DNA from: Myxococcales bacterium
Lineage (GTDB): Bacteria > Myxococcota_A > Polyangia > Polyangiales > Polyangiaceae
DNA length: 64,000 nucleotides
Direction of reading: 5' to 3'
Assembly (NCBI GenBank): GCA_025359105.1
Contig: JANYHK010000027.1
Coordinates: 62,001 to 126,000 of the forward strand
In this document: piece after piece, positions 43,502 to 53,317 of the stretch
How positions within the stretch are numbered: the stretch's first letter is position 1
Layout of the letters: each line of letters starts with the position of its first letter
The notes under the pieces: generated by a model
Seen by the model: the letters and a program-made list of their open reading frames with translations, nothing else
What the model was told of the DNA's origin: nothing
Database searches by the model: none
Position numbers and translations under genes: made by a program

Positions 43502-44661
43502 CGCGCGCCAGAGGCGTCGTGCGGATGCACGGCATCACGCGGGTGCGCGGCATGGTGCGGGTGCACGGCATCGCGCTCGCGCTGGTTCTCGCCGGGTGCG
43601 CGGGAGGGCAGCACGTCGCTGCGCGCAGCCAGCTCGACGAGATGAATCGAACGCGCACGAGCGCGGCGGCGAAGGAGGCGGAGGCGCTGGCACCCCAGGC
43701 CTTCGCCAAGGCCGAGCAGGCGCGACGACTGGCGCTCGAGGCCGACGCGGCCGGCGACGACACCGGCGCCGCGCTCCAGGCGGAGCGCGCGATCGCGGCG
43801 TTCTCGCACGCGTTTGCGCTCGCGCGCCTCGCGCGGGCGACGCGCGAAGAGGCGGAGGCGACCGCGCAGCTCGCCAAGGTAGAGGGCGACGCTCGCCAGC
43901 TCGCGAGCGCGCGCGAGGCGGCCGACCGTGAGGGGGACGATCTCGACAAGCAGGTCAAGGTGGCGCGCGAGGCGCTCGCGCCTCCGCCTAGCGGGCCCGC
44001 CGATCCCCAACGCGAGGCCGCACGCCTCGTCGCTGCGCGCGCGCTCGCGACGCAAGCGCGCCTGCTCTGCGGGGCCGCTCACCTGCTCTCGCCCGAAGCG
44101 CCGGGCCTGGTCGACGCCGAGAAGACTCTCGACGATCTCGACAAGACCCTCATTGGTGCGCCGCGCCCCGCGCCCATCGATCCGGCAGCGCGCGCGAGAG
44201 CTACATGCCTCGCGATCCTCTCCAAGGTCCGGCGCGAGTCGGGCGGCGCGGGGGGTCAGGGCGACGGGCTGCTCGCCGAGCTCTCCGCCGCCGCGGGCTG
44301 GGACCCGGTGCGCGACGAACGAGGCGTCGTCGTCACGCTGCGCGGCGCGTTCAAGGGGACCTCGCTCGTTCCCGCCGCCGAGACCAAGCTCGGCGAGCTC
44401 GGGCGCGTGGCCGCCGCCCATCCGACGTTCGGCATCCAGCTCGTCGTCCACGACGCCGAGCCGCCGAGCGACAAGGAGCGCACCCTCGACCGCGAGCGGG
44501 CGGACGCCTGCGTGAAGGCGCTGGTCGGCGGAGGCGCCGCCGCGGCCAAGGTGCACGCAGAGCTCGCGGGCGCGCGCGCGCCCGTGAGCGATCCGGAGGA
44601 CACGGCACGCCGAGCGCGAAACGCGCGCGTCGAAGTCGTCTTCGTCGCGCCGGGGAGCTGA
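43498..44661 (+). CDS. OmpA-like lipoprotein with helical domain
   Basis: The 387-residue product has a signal with lipobox VLAGC (Cys33). A helical DUF4398-type region of Ala/Glu/Gln repeats spans about 40-180. A C-terminal OmpA-like domain has GVVVTLRGAFKGTSLVPAAE (about 282-300) and the terminal RNARVEVVFVA. OmpA-like domains bind peptidoglycan, so it probably tethers the outer membrane to the wall. It overlaps 42941's gene and is 7 bases before the next one. Confidence 0.78.
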   Translation: MTRARGVVRMHGITRVRGMVRVHGIALALVLAGCAGGQHVAARSQLDEMNRTRTSAAAKEAEALAPQAFAKAEQARRLALEADAAGDDTGAALQAERAIAAFSHAFALARLARATREEAEATAQLAKVEGDARQLASAREAADREGDDLDKQVKVAREALAPPPSGPADPQREAARLVAARALATQARLLCGAAHLLSPEAPGLVDAEKTLDDLDKTLIGAPRPAPIDPAARARATCLAILSKVRRESGGAGGQGDGLLAELSAAAGWDPVRDERGVVVTLRGAFKGTSLVPAAETKLGELGRVAAAHPTFGIQLVVHDAEPPSDKERTLDRERADACVKALVGGGAAAAKVHAELAGARAPVSDPEDTARRARNARVEVVFVAPGS

Positions 44662-44668
44662 CGGGCGG

Positions 44669-45175
44669 ATGCAGCGAGCGCTCGGCGTCTTGCTCCTGGG
44701 TGGGCTCGGCTTCGCGATGTGCCAGAAGAACATCGCGCGGCCCCCCGTCGAGGAGGTGCCGATACGCGACCCTCAGGAGCTCGCGCCGCCGCCGCTCGCG
44801 AGCGCGGCGACCAAACCCGGCAAGCCAGACAAGTCGGACAGGCCAGACCCCGTCGCGAACGGCGCGACGACACCGGCGCTCACGCCGACGACCAAGGACG
44901 ATCCCCCCGAGCCGCCGCGCGACCGCGCCTTCCCCAAGCAGGCCGACGCGTGCAAGAAGGACGAAGACTGCGCGGCGACGAACCTCGCGCTCGGCGGTGA
45001 CCTCATGTGCTGCACGCCGTGCCGCGCAGTGGCCGGGACCAGGGCGTGGGTCCGCCGAATCGAGCAGGTGTGCCAGCAGAAGACGAAGGCGGGCATGAAG
45101 CCGCGATGCGGCACCGCCTGGGACTGCAACAAGCCGGAAGCAGAGTGCAAGATCGGCAAGTGCGTCGTCCGGTGA
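44669..45175 (+). CDS. Cys-containing lipoprotein of unknown function
   Basis: The 168-residue protein has a signal peptide ending in a lipobox-like FAMC (Cys18). A Pro/Lys-rich linker follows and then a C-terminal Cys-rich region (CKKDEDCAATN, CCTPCRAV, CQQKTKAG, CGTAWDCNKP, CKIGKC). This could bind a metal or be disulfide-linked. It is the last of the three-gene envelope cluster. Its stop nearly abuts the response regulator gene on the other strand. Confidence 0.7.
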   Translation: MQRALGVLLLGGLGFAMCQKNIARPPVEEVPIRDPQELAPPPLASAATKPGKPDKSDRPDPVANGATTPALTPTTKDDPPEPPRDRAFPKQADACKKDEDCAATNLALGGDLMCCTPCRAVAGTRAWVRRIEQVCQQKTKAGMKPRCGTAWDCNKPEAECKIGKCVVR

Positions 45176-45179
45176 CTCT

Positions 45180-45878
<699 letters not shown>

Positions 45879-45989
45879 CTCCGTCAGTTAGCGCCGGAAA
45901 TACCCACAGAGCAAGCCATGACCTGCCAGACAAATTCCCGCTGGGGGCACGGGGGAGTGGCGCTAGGCCGGGGGGACTCTTCCGGGTCC

Positions 45990-48482
45990 CTACTTCCCCG
46001 CGTCGCCGCTGTTCGACTCGATGCACTGCAGGCTGATCTTCGAGCCGACCTGCGGGTTGCCGGTCGCCGAGAAGAGGATCGCTTGCGGGCAGGTGCCGGA
46101 AGCAGCGCCGCTCACGTAGCACCAACCGGCCTCGCTCGACGCCGCGCACGAGCCGTTTTGGAAGTCGGGCGCGTACTTGAACTTCGAGGTGGCCGCCTGG
46201 TTCGTGCAGGAGTCCGGGTGTTGCCCCGGAGGTACGAGCTGGGTGACCTGACAGACCGGCAGCCGCGTCGCGTCGACGAAGCCTGGGCCTGCGTCGCCCT
46301 TGACGTCGCCTTGCTCGGCCTTCTGCTGCTCCCGGAACTTCTGCAAGACGATCGGGTCCGGGATCTGGAGGCCGGGGATCTTGAGGCAGTCTTCCTCGGG
46401 ACCCGCGTTGGCGAGCGTCTCGAGGATGAGGCACGGCACGTCGCCGCAGTTGCTGCCGCTGAGCTGCTGCGGCAGGCACTGGTTGGCGAGCGCGTTCTTC
46501 AGGCGATCGACGATCGCCGCGACCGCCGGACGGTACCCATAGTTCGGGTTGTTCGGATCGGTGAGGTCGAGCGAACGCGGGCAGAGCGAGGCGACGATGC
46601 CCTGGTCGCCGAGCTTCTTGGCGACGGTGAGCTCGCGGATGCACGGGTACGCCTTGCCGCGCACCTGCGTCGTCTTCTTCGCCGCGTCGCACAACGGCGG
46701 CAGCGGCGGCGTGCCGCTCGCGCAGTCGCACGCGCCGGCGAACTTCTTGTCCGTGCAGTCCTTCGGCGTCGGCAGCTGGAAGGTGCACGCGTACTGGAGG
46801 TCGACCTTGCCGGTGTCCCACTCGCGTCCGTGGAGCGGGTCCGCGGTGTCGGCGGCGGTCGCGTCGGGGAGGCCCGGGCGCGGCGACTGCGACTGGATCA
46901 TGTGCGGGTCGATGCCGGTGAAGTCGTAGGCCTCGGGATCGTTGCCGACGATCTGCTTCCACCGATCGTTCGGGATCGACGTGAGAAAGGGGCTCGCGGC
47001 GTCGGTCGGGTTCTTCGTGAGCAGCTGCCACGGAACGCCGGTGATGGCGGCGTAGAACACGAGATCGTTCGTCCGCGGACCGCGCGCCAGCTTGCAGAGC
47101 TCCTGGCCGCCGTCGGTCGGGAGGTTCTGCGCGAAGAGCGGATTGGTGCAGATGTTCCGGCCGTTGTACGAGTTGTTCGGCTTGCCGTCGCCGCCGACGC
47201 CGTCGTAGACCTCGCCGTCGCGGTTCGGCACCGTGTAGCCCTTGAGGCCGTTGACGTAACGGCTGATCGGGAACTGCGGATCGACGCCGTAGCGCTCCTT
47301 CATGCGCACGTAGCGCGTGTTGAGCGTGTCCTCGGCGGCCTTGAAGTAGCCGAGCTGCGGCTGGCCGGTGCCGGTGTCCGTGTCGCCCGGCTGCTGGCAG
47401 TTCGCGTCCTGCCCGTGGCCGGGGAAGCCGCACGACGTGCAGTCGCCGGTGTTGACCTTGCTCACGTCGGCGCATGCGGCGGTGCCGCGCGCCGCGCCGC
47501 CGCCGACCGAGCCGGGGAAGCGCTTCATGTTGTACGCCCAGCCCTGACCACCGACGGCGCGCGGATCAGGCGCCGAGTCGTCCTCGTCGGACAGGAGGAT
47601 GATCGCGACGAGCGAGTCGGGGCGGAGGAAGTCGGCGCGCTGCTTCAGCACGGTGCCGTCGACGCCTTCGAGGGCGCGGCGGCGACCATCCTTGGGGTCG
47701 GGGCTGATCTTGTCGTACGGATCGGGCTGGACGAGGAAGCGGTACCAGGACTCGAGCTGGGCCTCGATGCCGCAGCCGTACTCGTGGACGCCGCCGACGG
47801 CCTCCTGGAAGTCGATTTTCAGCTTCGCGACGTCGGTGATCCCGGGGGCGCCGTTCGGGGGGTTCTTGCCCTTGTTCGCGTCGACGCCGGGAAACCACGC
47901 GAGGTAGTTGGACGGGCCGGTATCGGGCGTCGTGATCTCGTTGGAGTCGATGACGACGCCGGTGATCGTGCTCGCGCGGTTGAGCAGGTGCCCCTGGTCG
48001 TCGTCGTGGCGCTTGGCGCCCGAGCCGACGGGGTCGGTGCCGTCGCAGATGTCGCCGCCGCGGCCGCCGAGCGACGAGGAGACGATGCCGATGTGCAAGT
48101 CGTGGACGGGCTGGAACTCCGCCTTGCCCGCCGCGCACTTGCCGTCGCTCGTGGTGCCGAGGACCTTGCCGGTGTCGTCGGTGCAGTTCGGCGTCACGAG
48201 GCGGTTCAGCAAGTCGGGGACGGCCTGCGCGAGGAGGAGCTGCTTGTCGCCCATCGACGCGGAGTTGTCGACCGCGAACAGGATGTCGACCTTGTCGACG
48301 GAGGCCTGGCGAACGACGGCGGTGAAGTTGGTCTTCGTCGTCGGTGGCTGCGAGGTGACCGGGCGGCTGAGGCAGCCAGCGGCGACACCGAGCGCGCCCA
48401 CGAACCCGACGGAGGCGACCGTCTTGAGGGCGATGCGAACCCTCGTGTTGAAGGCACCGTTAACCTGACGCTGCGATCCCAT
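45990..48482 (-). CDS. Large VWA-domain lipoprotein
   Basis: The 830-residue protein has a signal and lipobox (VAAGC, Cys37). A von Willebrand type A domain follows with the MIDAS motif DNSASMG (about 72-78) and a long Gly/Asp/Asn-rich, Cys-containing body with numerous metal-site-like loops (GGDGKPNNS, DDDSAPDPRA-type). The Cys/Pro pairs continue to the C-terminus (CVSGAASGTCPQ-type). It is likely a surface adhesin or scaffold. The start has AAGGAG. No partner is evident. The domain could also be a myxobacterial choice-of-anchor type. Confidence 0.75.
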   Translation of the reverse strand: MGSQRQVNGAFNTRVRIALKTVASVGFVGALGVAAGCLSRPVTSQPPTTKTNFTAVVRQASVDKVDILFAVDNSASMGDKQLLLAQAVPDLLNRLVTPNCTDDTGKVLGTTSDGKCAAGKAEFQPVHDLHIGIVSSSLGGRGGDICDGTDPVGSGAKRHDDDQGHLLNRASTITGVVIDSNEITTPDTGPSNYLAWFPGVDANKGKNPPNGAPGITDVAKLKIDFQEAVGGVHEYGCGIEAQLESWYRFLVQPDPYDKISPDPKDGRRRALEGVDGTVLKQRADFLRPDSLVAIILLSDEDDSAPDPRAVGGQGWAYNMKRFPGSVGGGAARGTAACADVSKVNTGDCTSCGFPGHGQDANCQQPGDTDTGTGQPQLGYFKAAEDTLNTRYVRMKERYGVDPQFPISRYVNGLKGYTVPNRDGEVYDGVGGDGKPNNSYNGRNICTNPLFAQNLPTDGGQELCKLARGPRTNDLVFYAAITGVPWQLLTKNPTDAASPFLTSIPNDRWKQIVGNDPEAYDFTGIDPHMIQSQSPRPGLPDATAADTADPLHGREWDTGKVDLQYACTFQLPTPKDCTDKKFAGACDCASGTPPLPPLCDAAKKTTQVRGKAYPCIRELTVAKKLGDQGIVASLCPRSLDLTDPNNPNYGYRPAVAAIVDRLKNALANQCLPQQLSGSNCGDVPCLILETLANAGPEEDCLKIPGLQIPDPIVLQKFREQQKAEQGDVKGDAGPGFVDATRLPVCQVTQLVPPGQHPDSCTNQAATSKFKYAPDFQNGSCAASSEAGWCYVSGAASGTCPQAILFSATGNPQVGSKISLQCIESNSGDAGK

Positions 48483-48601
48483 GCGCGCTCCTTATAGAGG
48501 GGGTAAGGCGGCGAGACGGTACCACAGAACCCCGAACCTCTTCAGCATGCCTCGTGCCGGTCCGGCGCGCAGCAATGCCGAGCACTTACCGAAGACCAGT
48601 A

Positions 48602-48616
48602 GCCAACTTAGTTGGC
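48602..48616. promoter_or_regulatory. Palindrome downstream of uvrC
   Basis: GCCAACT-T-AGTTGGC has perfect 7-base arms 9 bases beyond the uvrC stop. There is no T-tract, so it is a weak terminator candidate or an operator for the gene upstream of 48482. A third TTGGC copy follows at about 48635. Confidence 0.35.
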
Positions 48617-48625
48617 AGGCGCCTC

Positions 48626-50665
48626 CTAGGTTGGCGATTCGACGTCGGTGGCTGGTGCGGCGGGTGTGGCTGGTGCGGCTGCGGCTGTGACCAACAGCGG
48701 AGGAAGCCCTCCGCGGAGCGCCTTCACGTGGCGCTTGGTGACGCCCGGCACGGCGAGGAGGGCGGCATCGTCGGCCGCCCGGATGGCGTCGACCGAGCCG
48801 AGCCCCTTCAAGAGGGCCTTCTTGGTCTTGTCGCCAATGCCCTTGATGTCGTCGAGCACAGACCTGAACCGCCGCGCCTTGCCGAGCTTCTCGCGCCCGC
48901 GGTTCGAGAAGCGGTGCGCCTCGTCACGGAGCCGCGCGAGGAAGAAGAGGGAGGCCGAGTGGCTGCGGAGCGGGATCGGGTTCTTCTGGCCGGGCAGGTA
49001 GACGCGATCGACGAGCGTCTCCTCCAGGACGTTCTCCTTCTCCTTGGCGAGGGCAACGATCGGAAGATCGTGAAGCCCGAGATCGCGCGCGGCCGCGATC
49101 GCCACCGCGAGCTGCCCCCTCCCTCCATCGACGACGAACAGATCCGGAAGATCCCACTCCGACTCCGACTCCGACTCCGGCCCCGACACCGACACCGACG
49201 CCGACGCCGACCCCGAGTCCGACTCCGACTCCGACTCCGACTCCGACCCCGACGCCGCCACCACCCCCGCGCCTCTTCCCCTCCTGAACCTCCGCGCGAG
49301 CACCTCGTACATCGCGCCGTAGTCGTCCCCTCCCACTCCCGCCGCCGGCCCCTTCACCTTGAACGTGCGGTACCGCTTTTTGTCGGGCAGGCCGTCCTTC
49401 ATCGCGACGACGGCCCCCACCGTGTCCTCGCCGCCGAGGTGCGAGATGTCACAGCACTCGATGCGACGCGGGAGCTGGGGGAGGCGCAGGCGTTCTTGCA
49501 GCTGTTTCAGGCGCTCCTCGACGTCGTCGGAGGCGCGGCGCTTCTCGGCGAACGAATGGCGCGCGTTGTCACGGGCGAGCTCGAGCAAATGCGCGCGGGG
49601 GCCGCGCTGCGGGCAGACGATGTCGACCGCGTGCTTCGCGCGGTCCGCGAGCCACTCTTCGATGCCGGCGGCCCCTTCGGGGGGCGCCGCGACGACGAGC
49701 TCACGCGGGATGGGCACGCGCAGGTCTCCGTCGTCCCCCGCGCGACCGTAGTGCTGGGCGAGGAACGCGCCGACGATCTCCTCGTCGGGGATCTCGACCT
49801 GCTTCAGCGAGAACGTCGCCACCTCGGCGAGTTTGCCGGAACGGACGTACAGGAGCGCGAGCTCCACGAGGTCTCCTTCGCGGTACAGGCCGAGGACGTC
49901 GCGATCGACGTCGTCGACGGTGACGACGCGCTGGGCCTCTCGGACCTTCTCGATCGCCCGGAGCTGGTCTCTGTACACGGCGGCGAGTTCGAAGCGCATG
50001 CTCCCGGCGGCCGCGTGCATGCGCTCGATGAGGTCGCGCGAGAGCTCGTCGTGGCGGCCGTCCAGGAACTTGCCGACCGCGTCGACCTGCTCGGCGTACC
50101 ACGCGGGGTCGACTTCGTAGACGCATGGCGCCGGGCACCGCTTGATCTGAAACTGCAGGCACGGACGCCGGCGCGCGGCCATCTCGGTGTCGCTGCACGT
50201 TCGCAGCTGGAAGTGCTTGTTCACGAGGTGCAGCGTGCGCCGCGCACTCGTCGCCGAGTGGTAGGGCCCGTAATAGCGCGCGCCATCGTCGCCGGCCGGC
50301 CGACGCACCAGGTAAAGGCGCGGCCACGGAGCGGAGGCAGGCAGGCGTAGGGAAAGGAAGTCCTTGTCGTCCCTCAGCTTCACGTTGAAGCGCGGTTTGT
50401 GGGTCTTGATGAGCTCGTTCTCGAGGATCGTCGCCTCCTTCTCGGAGCCGGTCACGATCGTGTCGAGATCTCCGATGACCTTGTGGAGGATCGGAATGAA
50501 AAAGCGGGTGTCGGTGCCACCCGCCTGGAAATAGCTACGAACTCGGCTGCGAAGGCTCTTCGCCTTGCCGACGTAAACGACCGTCCCCTTCCTGTCCTTG
50601 AAGAGGTAGACGCCCGGCTGGGCTGCCAGGCCGCCCAACTTTTCCGTCACCGTGGCGGGCAGCAT
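48626..50665 (-). CDS. uvrC: Excinuclease ABC subunit C (UvrC) with Ser/Glu-rich insert
   Basis: UvrC makes the dual incision in nucleotide excision repair. The 679-residue protein has the GIY-YIG nuclease (PGVYLF, VVYVGKAK, about 18-35), the middle Cys-rich stretch (CSDTEM ... CPAPC), the UvrB-binding part, the RNase H-like endonuclease (ECCDISHLGGEDTVG; VVDGGRGQL) and C-terminal helix-hairpin-helix (IKGIGDKTKKALL). ATG 50665 is chosen. A TTG at 50686 would add 7 residues. A Ser/Glu/Ala tract of ~35 residues at about 470-504 is absent from normal UvrC and is encoded by a hexamer array. Confidence 0.94.
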   Translation of the reverse strand: MLPATVTEKLGGLAAQPGVYLFKDRKGTVVYVGKAKSLRSRVRSYFQAGGTDTRFFIPILHKVIGDLDTIVTGSEKEATILENELIKTHKPRFNVKLRDDKDFLSLRLPASAPWPRLYLVRRPAGDDGARYYGPYHSATSARRTLHLVNKHFQLRTCSDTEMAARRRPCLQFQIKRCPAPCVYEVDPAWYAEQVDAVGKFLDGRHDELSRDLIERMHAAAGSMRFELAAVYRDQLRAIEKVREAQRVVTVDDVDRDVLGLYREGDLVELALLYVRSGKLAEVATFSLKQVEIPDEEIVGAFLAQHYGRAGDDGDLRVPIPRELVVAAPPEGAAGIEEWLADRAKHAVDIVCPQRGPRAHLLELARDNARHSFAEKRRASDDVEERLKQLQERLRLPQLPRRIECCDISHLGGEDTVGAVVAMKDGLPDKKRYRTFKVKGPAAGVGGDDYGAMYEVLARRFRRGRGAGVVAASGSESESESESDSGSASASVSVSGPESESESEWDLPDLFVVDGGRGQLAVAIAAARDLGLHDLPIVALAKEKENVLEETLVDRVYLPGQKNPIPLRSHSASLFFLARLRDEAHRFSNRGREKLGKARRFRSVLDDIKGIGDKTKKALLKGLGSVDAIRAADDAALLAVPGVTKRHVKALRGGLPPLLVTAAAAPATPAAPATDVESPT
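49155..49257. repeat. uvrC: Hexanucleotide array inside uvrC
   Basis: Tandem ccgact/ccgacc/ccgacg units, reading on the minus strand as TCGGNN, encode the Ser-Glu/Ser-Ala insert between the UvrB-binding and endonuclease parts. Length is a multiple of three. Same unit family as 9958-10087 and 13556-13593. Confidence 0.9.
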
Positions 50666-50724
50666 CGCGTGGGCCTTTATACCCAAAGTTGGGAGGAGGG
50701 ACGGTTCTTGATGGGGAGGAACCG

Positions 50725-51252
50725 ATGGGAATTTCCGAGTGGGCTATCGTAGTGGCGCTGGCAGGCCTCGTCTCGAGCGGGGCGGCCCCGAAGTCGAAGG
50801 TCACGCGGATCACGATCCACAAGACGGCGCACACGATGCAGCTCGTGGACAAGGACGGGGTCGCGACGACGTTCCCGGTGTCGCTCGGGCCGGGCGGCCC
50901 TGGAGTGAAGCACCGCGAAGGCGACAAGGTCACGCCGGTCGGGCGCTACCACGTCGTCAGTCAGGGTCCGTCCAGGCAGTTCACGATCTTCATGCGCCTC
51001 GACTACCCCAACGCCGAGGACAAGAAGCGCTTCGCGGCGCGGAAGGCCGAGGGCGCGCTCCCCGCCGGCACGACGATCGGTGGCGACATCGGCATCCACG
51101 GTGGCACGCCGGAGGGCTGGAACAAGCGCGACGACGTGACGCTCGCCCAGCGCGACTGGACGCTCGGCTGCATCAGCGTCGAGGACGCCGAGATCCGCAC
51201 TATCGCCAGGCGCGTGCCCGACGGCACGCCGGTCGACATCGACGACGAGTGA
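50725..51252 (+). CDS. L,D-transpeptidase (YkuD-type)
   Basis: The 175-residue protein has a short N-terminal hydrophobic signal (WAIVVALAGLVSSGAA). It carries a YkuD catalytic region with IHGG (about 129-132) and TLGCISVED (about 150-158, catalytic Cys). It should make peptide cross-links or attach proteins to peptidoglycan. A Shine-Dalgarno GGGGAGGA precedes ATG 50725. The canonical SHGC is TLGC here, as in some ErfK/YafK relatives. It is divergent from uvrC by 59 bases. Confidence 0.85.
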   Translation: MGISEWAIVVALAGLVSSGAAPKSKVTRITIHKTAHTMQLVDKDGVATTFPVSLGPGGPGVKHREGDKVTPVGRYHVVSQGPSRQFTIFMRLDYPNAEDKKRFAARKAEGALPAGTTIGGDIGIHGGTPEGWNKRDDVTLAQRDWTLGCISVEDAEIRTIARRVPDGTPVDIDDE

Positions 51253-51260
51253 CGGTTGCC

Positions 51261-52238
51261 TTAGTGGACGAGGCAGTTGCTCGCGCAGTAGCCGGCCTGG
51301 CACTGGTCCGAGCAGCAGTCCGAGGCGATGTCGCACGTCGAGCCGACGAGCTTGCACTGCGCCGACGGCGCTCCGCACACCGGAGGCACGCCGGTGCAGA
51401 TGCGGCTCGCGCAGTCGGCGTTGGAGCCGCAGGGCTGCCCGTCGGGCAACGGCGGCGCGGCGCACGTCTTGTAGCCGTTGGCGCCAAGCGAGCACGGCGC
51501 ACGGCAGCAGTCGCCGTCCGCGTTGCAGAATGAGCCAGGCGGCCGGCAGGGCCCGGGTCCCGGATCGCAGCGCGCACCGCTGGTGCCGCTCGTGCAGACG
51601 CCGCTGCAGCACTCGGTGGTCTCGCACTCGTCTCCGGTTCCCTTGCACCCGCCGCCTACGCGGCATCGCTTCACGTCGCCGTCGCAGTTGCCCGAGCAGC
51701 ACTCGCTGCTCGACGTGCAAGCGCTCTCCTCTTTGAAGCAGAGCGCGCCACCGCAGACGCCGCCGTTGCAGGCGAGCGAGCAGCACTCCTGCGCGCCCGC
51801 GCACGACGCGCCGTCGGCGAGGCAGTAGTTGGTGCACTTCTTCGCGCCGCCGCCGACGCCGCCGCCTGGCTCGCAGCGACCGCTGCAGCATTGATCCCGC
51901 GTGCTGCACGAGGCGCCCGGACCAGAGCAGGCCCCCGCCGCGAGGCAGACGTTGCCCTGGCAGCGCGACGAGCAGCAGTCGTTCGCTCCCTGGCACGAGG
52001 CGCCGTTGCCGCGGCACGACTGGCGCGGCCCCGCGTCGATCATGTCGCACGGACGCGTGGACGCGTCCGATTGCGGGGAGCCGTCGCCCCCGAACGCGGC
52101 ATCGGCGAGACCACCAGAGTCCTCGGGAACGAGCTGCACGAGCTGCTCGCGCCCGCACGCCGCGAGAGCGATCGCGACCGCGACGACGAACGTCGCTGCG
52201 CCGAGTCCTTTGCTACTGGACGGTCGCATCGCGCTCAT
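51261..52238 (-). CDS. Cys-repeat lipoprotein
   Basis: The 325-residue product has a signal peptide with lipobox ALAAC. Then there are seven or eight Cys repeats of the type G-x-SC-x-CCS-x-C-x-G-x-C (DDCCSSRCQG, DQCCSGRCEP, QECCSLACNG, SECCSGNCDG, TECCSGVCTS, SDCCSDQC). This is a myxobacterial secreted Cys-repeat protein, probably disulfide-linked and exported. Function unknown. ATG 52229 is an alternative start. Confidence 0.75.
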   Translation of the reverse strand: MSAMRPSSSKGLGAATFVVAVAIALAACGREQLVQLVPEDSGGLADAAFGGDGSPQSDASTRPCDMIDAGPRQSCRGNGASCQGANDCCSSRCQGNVCLAAGACSGPGASCSTRDQCCSGRCEPGGGVGGGAKKCTNYCLADGASCAGAQECCSLACNGGVCGGALCFKEESACTSSSECCSGNCDGDVKRCRVGGGCKGTGDECETTECCSGVCTSGTSGARCDPGPGPCRPPGSFCNADGDCCRAPCSLGANGYKTCAAPPLPDGQPCGSNADCASRICTGVPPVCGAPSAQCKLVGSTCDIASDCCSDQCQAGYCASNCLVH

Positions 52239-52279
52239 AGTCTACCTGCTCCCGCATTGCGCGGCACGCGGTGCCCTGC

Positions 52280-53263
52280 TCAATTGAGCCGCGCCCCGAG
52301 GACGAGCGCGCCCGTGAGTTGCACCGGCGCGAGCTTGAGCGCCGACTCGGAACCAACGACGTAGTTCTGGTAGAGGAAGAGGTAGGCGGCCTGTCCACGG
52401 AGCCCGACCTCGACCGCCTGCGAAAGGGCGAAAGACAAGACGACGCTGCCGTCGAGCGACACGTTGCGGTGCGTCGAGCGCACCTGCGCGCCGGCGCTCG
52501 TCGCACCGTCGAGTGACGTGAAGTGCAGCTGCGGGCCGGCCTCCGGCCCTAACGTAAAGCGCGTGCCCAGCGGGATCCGACCGCGGAGCACGGGGCCCGC
52601 GGCAAGATCGAGGAAGCGACCCGCGAAGGTGCCCGTCGCCACGCCGACGCCCGGACCCGCTGCGAAGCCGAAGCCGAGCCCCATGTAGTCGCCGAGCGGG
52701 CGTGGGAACCAGAAGGCGCCAACGCCGATGCGCAAATCCGCGCCGCCCGCGTTCGCGAACATCCGCGCACCACCGGACGCCTCGACGCGGAAGTAACCGG
52801 CGCCGGGCATGCCCGGCTCGGCGTCGCCGATGCGCTCGTTCGCAGGCGCGGCCGTCGTCGAGCGCATGAGTGTCTTCAGCGTGAGGGCGAGCGACGCCGC
52901 GTTTGCCGCGTCGGTGGGCGGCGCCATCGACAGCGGCCGCGTCACGATGTGCCCGGCCTTCGCGTCGAAGACCCACAGGGCGTGGCTCTGGCCGGTCTCG
53001 CTGATCCAGACGACGATCTCGACCTTCTGCGCGTCGGCGACCTGGCGCGCCTCGAGCGCGGCGCCGGGCATGCCGCTGGAGAGGCTCGTCCAGTCGACGT
53101 GTTTCACCTCGAGCTCCCACGTCGAGAGCGCGATGCGCACCTGGCGCTCTACCACGTCGTTCCCGTTCACGAGGGCGACGGTGCGACGCTCGGCGCGCGC
53201 CTCTCGGCCCGCGAGGGCGATCGCGAGCGCCAGGAGCGCGGACGCGATGCGCCTTAGAGACAT
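52280..53263 (-). CDS. Outer-membrane beta-barrel-like protein
   Basis: The 327-residue protein has a signal peptide (ASALLALAIALAGREARA). The N-terminal ~150 residues are a soluble mixed domain. The C-terminal half alternates hydrophobic strands with Gly/Asp loops (GYFRVEASGGARMF, LGFGFAAGPGVGVAT, RFTLGPEAGPQLHF, VSLDGSVVLSFAL), as for a porin-like barrel, ending in VLGARLN. No enzyme motif. Function unknown. It is oriented toward the FecR-like gene's stop. Confidence 0.7.
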   Translation of the reverse strand: MSLRRIASALLALAIALAGREARAERRTVALVNGNDVVERQVRIALSTWELEVKHVDWTSLSSGMPGAALEARQVADAQKVEIVVWISETGQSHALWVFDAKAGHIVTRPLSMAPPTDAANAASLALTLKTLMRSTTAAPANERIGDAEPGMPGAGYFRVEASGGARMFANAGGADLRIGVGAFWFPRPLGDYMGLGFGFAAGPGVGVATGTFAGRFLDLAAGPVLRGRIPLGTRFTLGPEAGPQLHFTSLDGATSAGAQVRSTHRNVSLDGSVVLSFALSQAVEVGLRGQAAYLFLYQNYVVGSESALKLAPVQLTGALVLGARLN

Positions 53264-53317
53264 TCACGGAACGTAGCCCGCCTGGCCGACAGTTGTCAGC
53301 CCCCGATGATGCGACCT

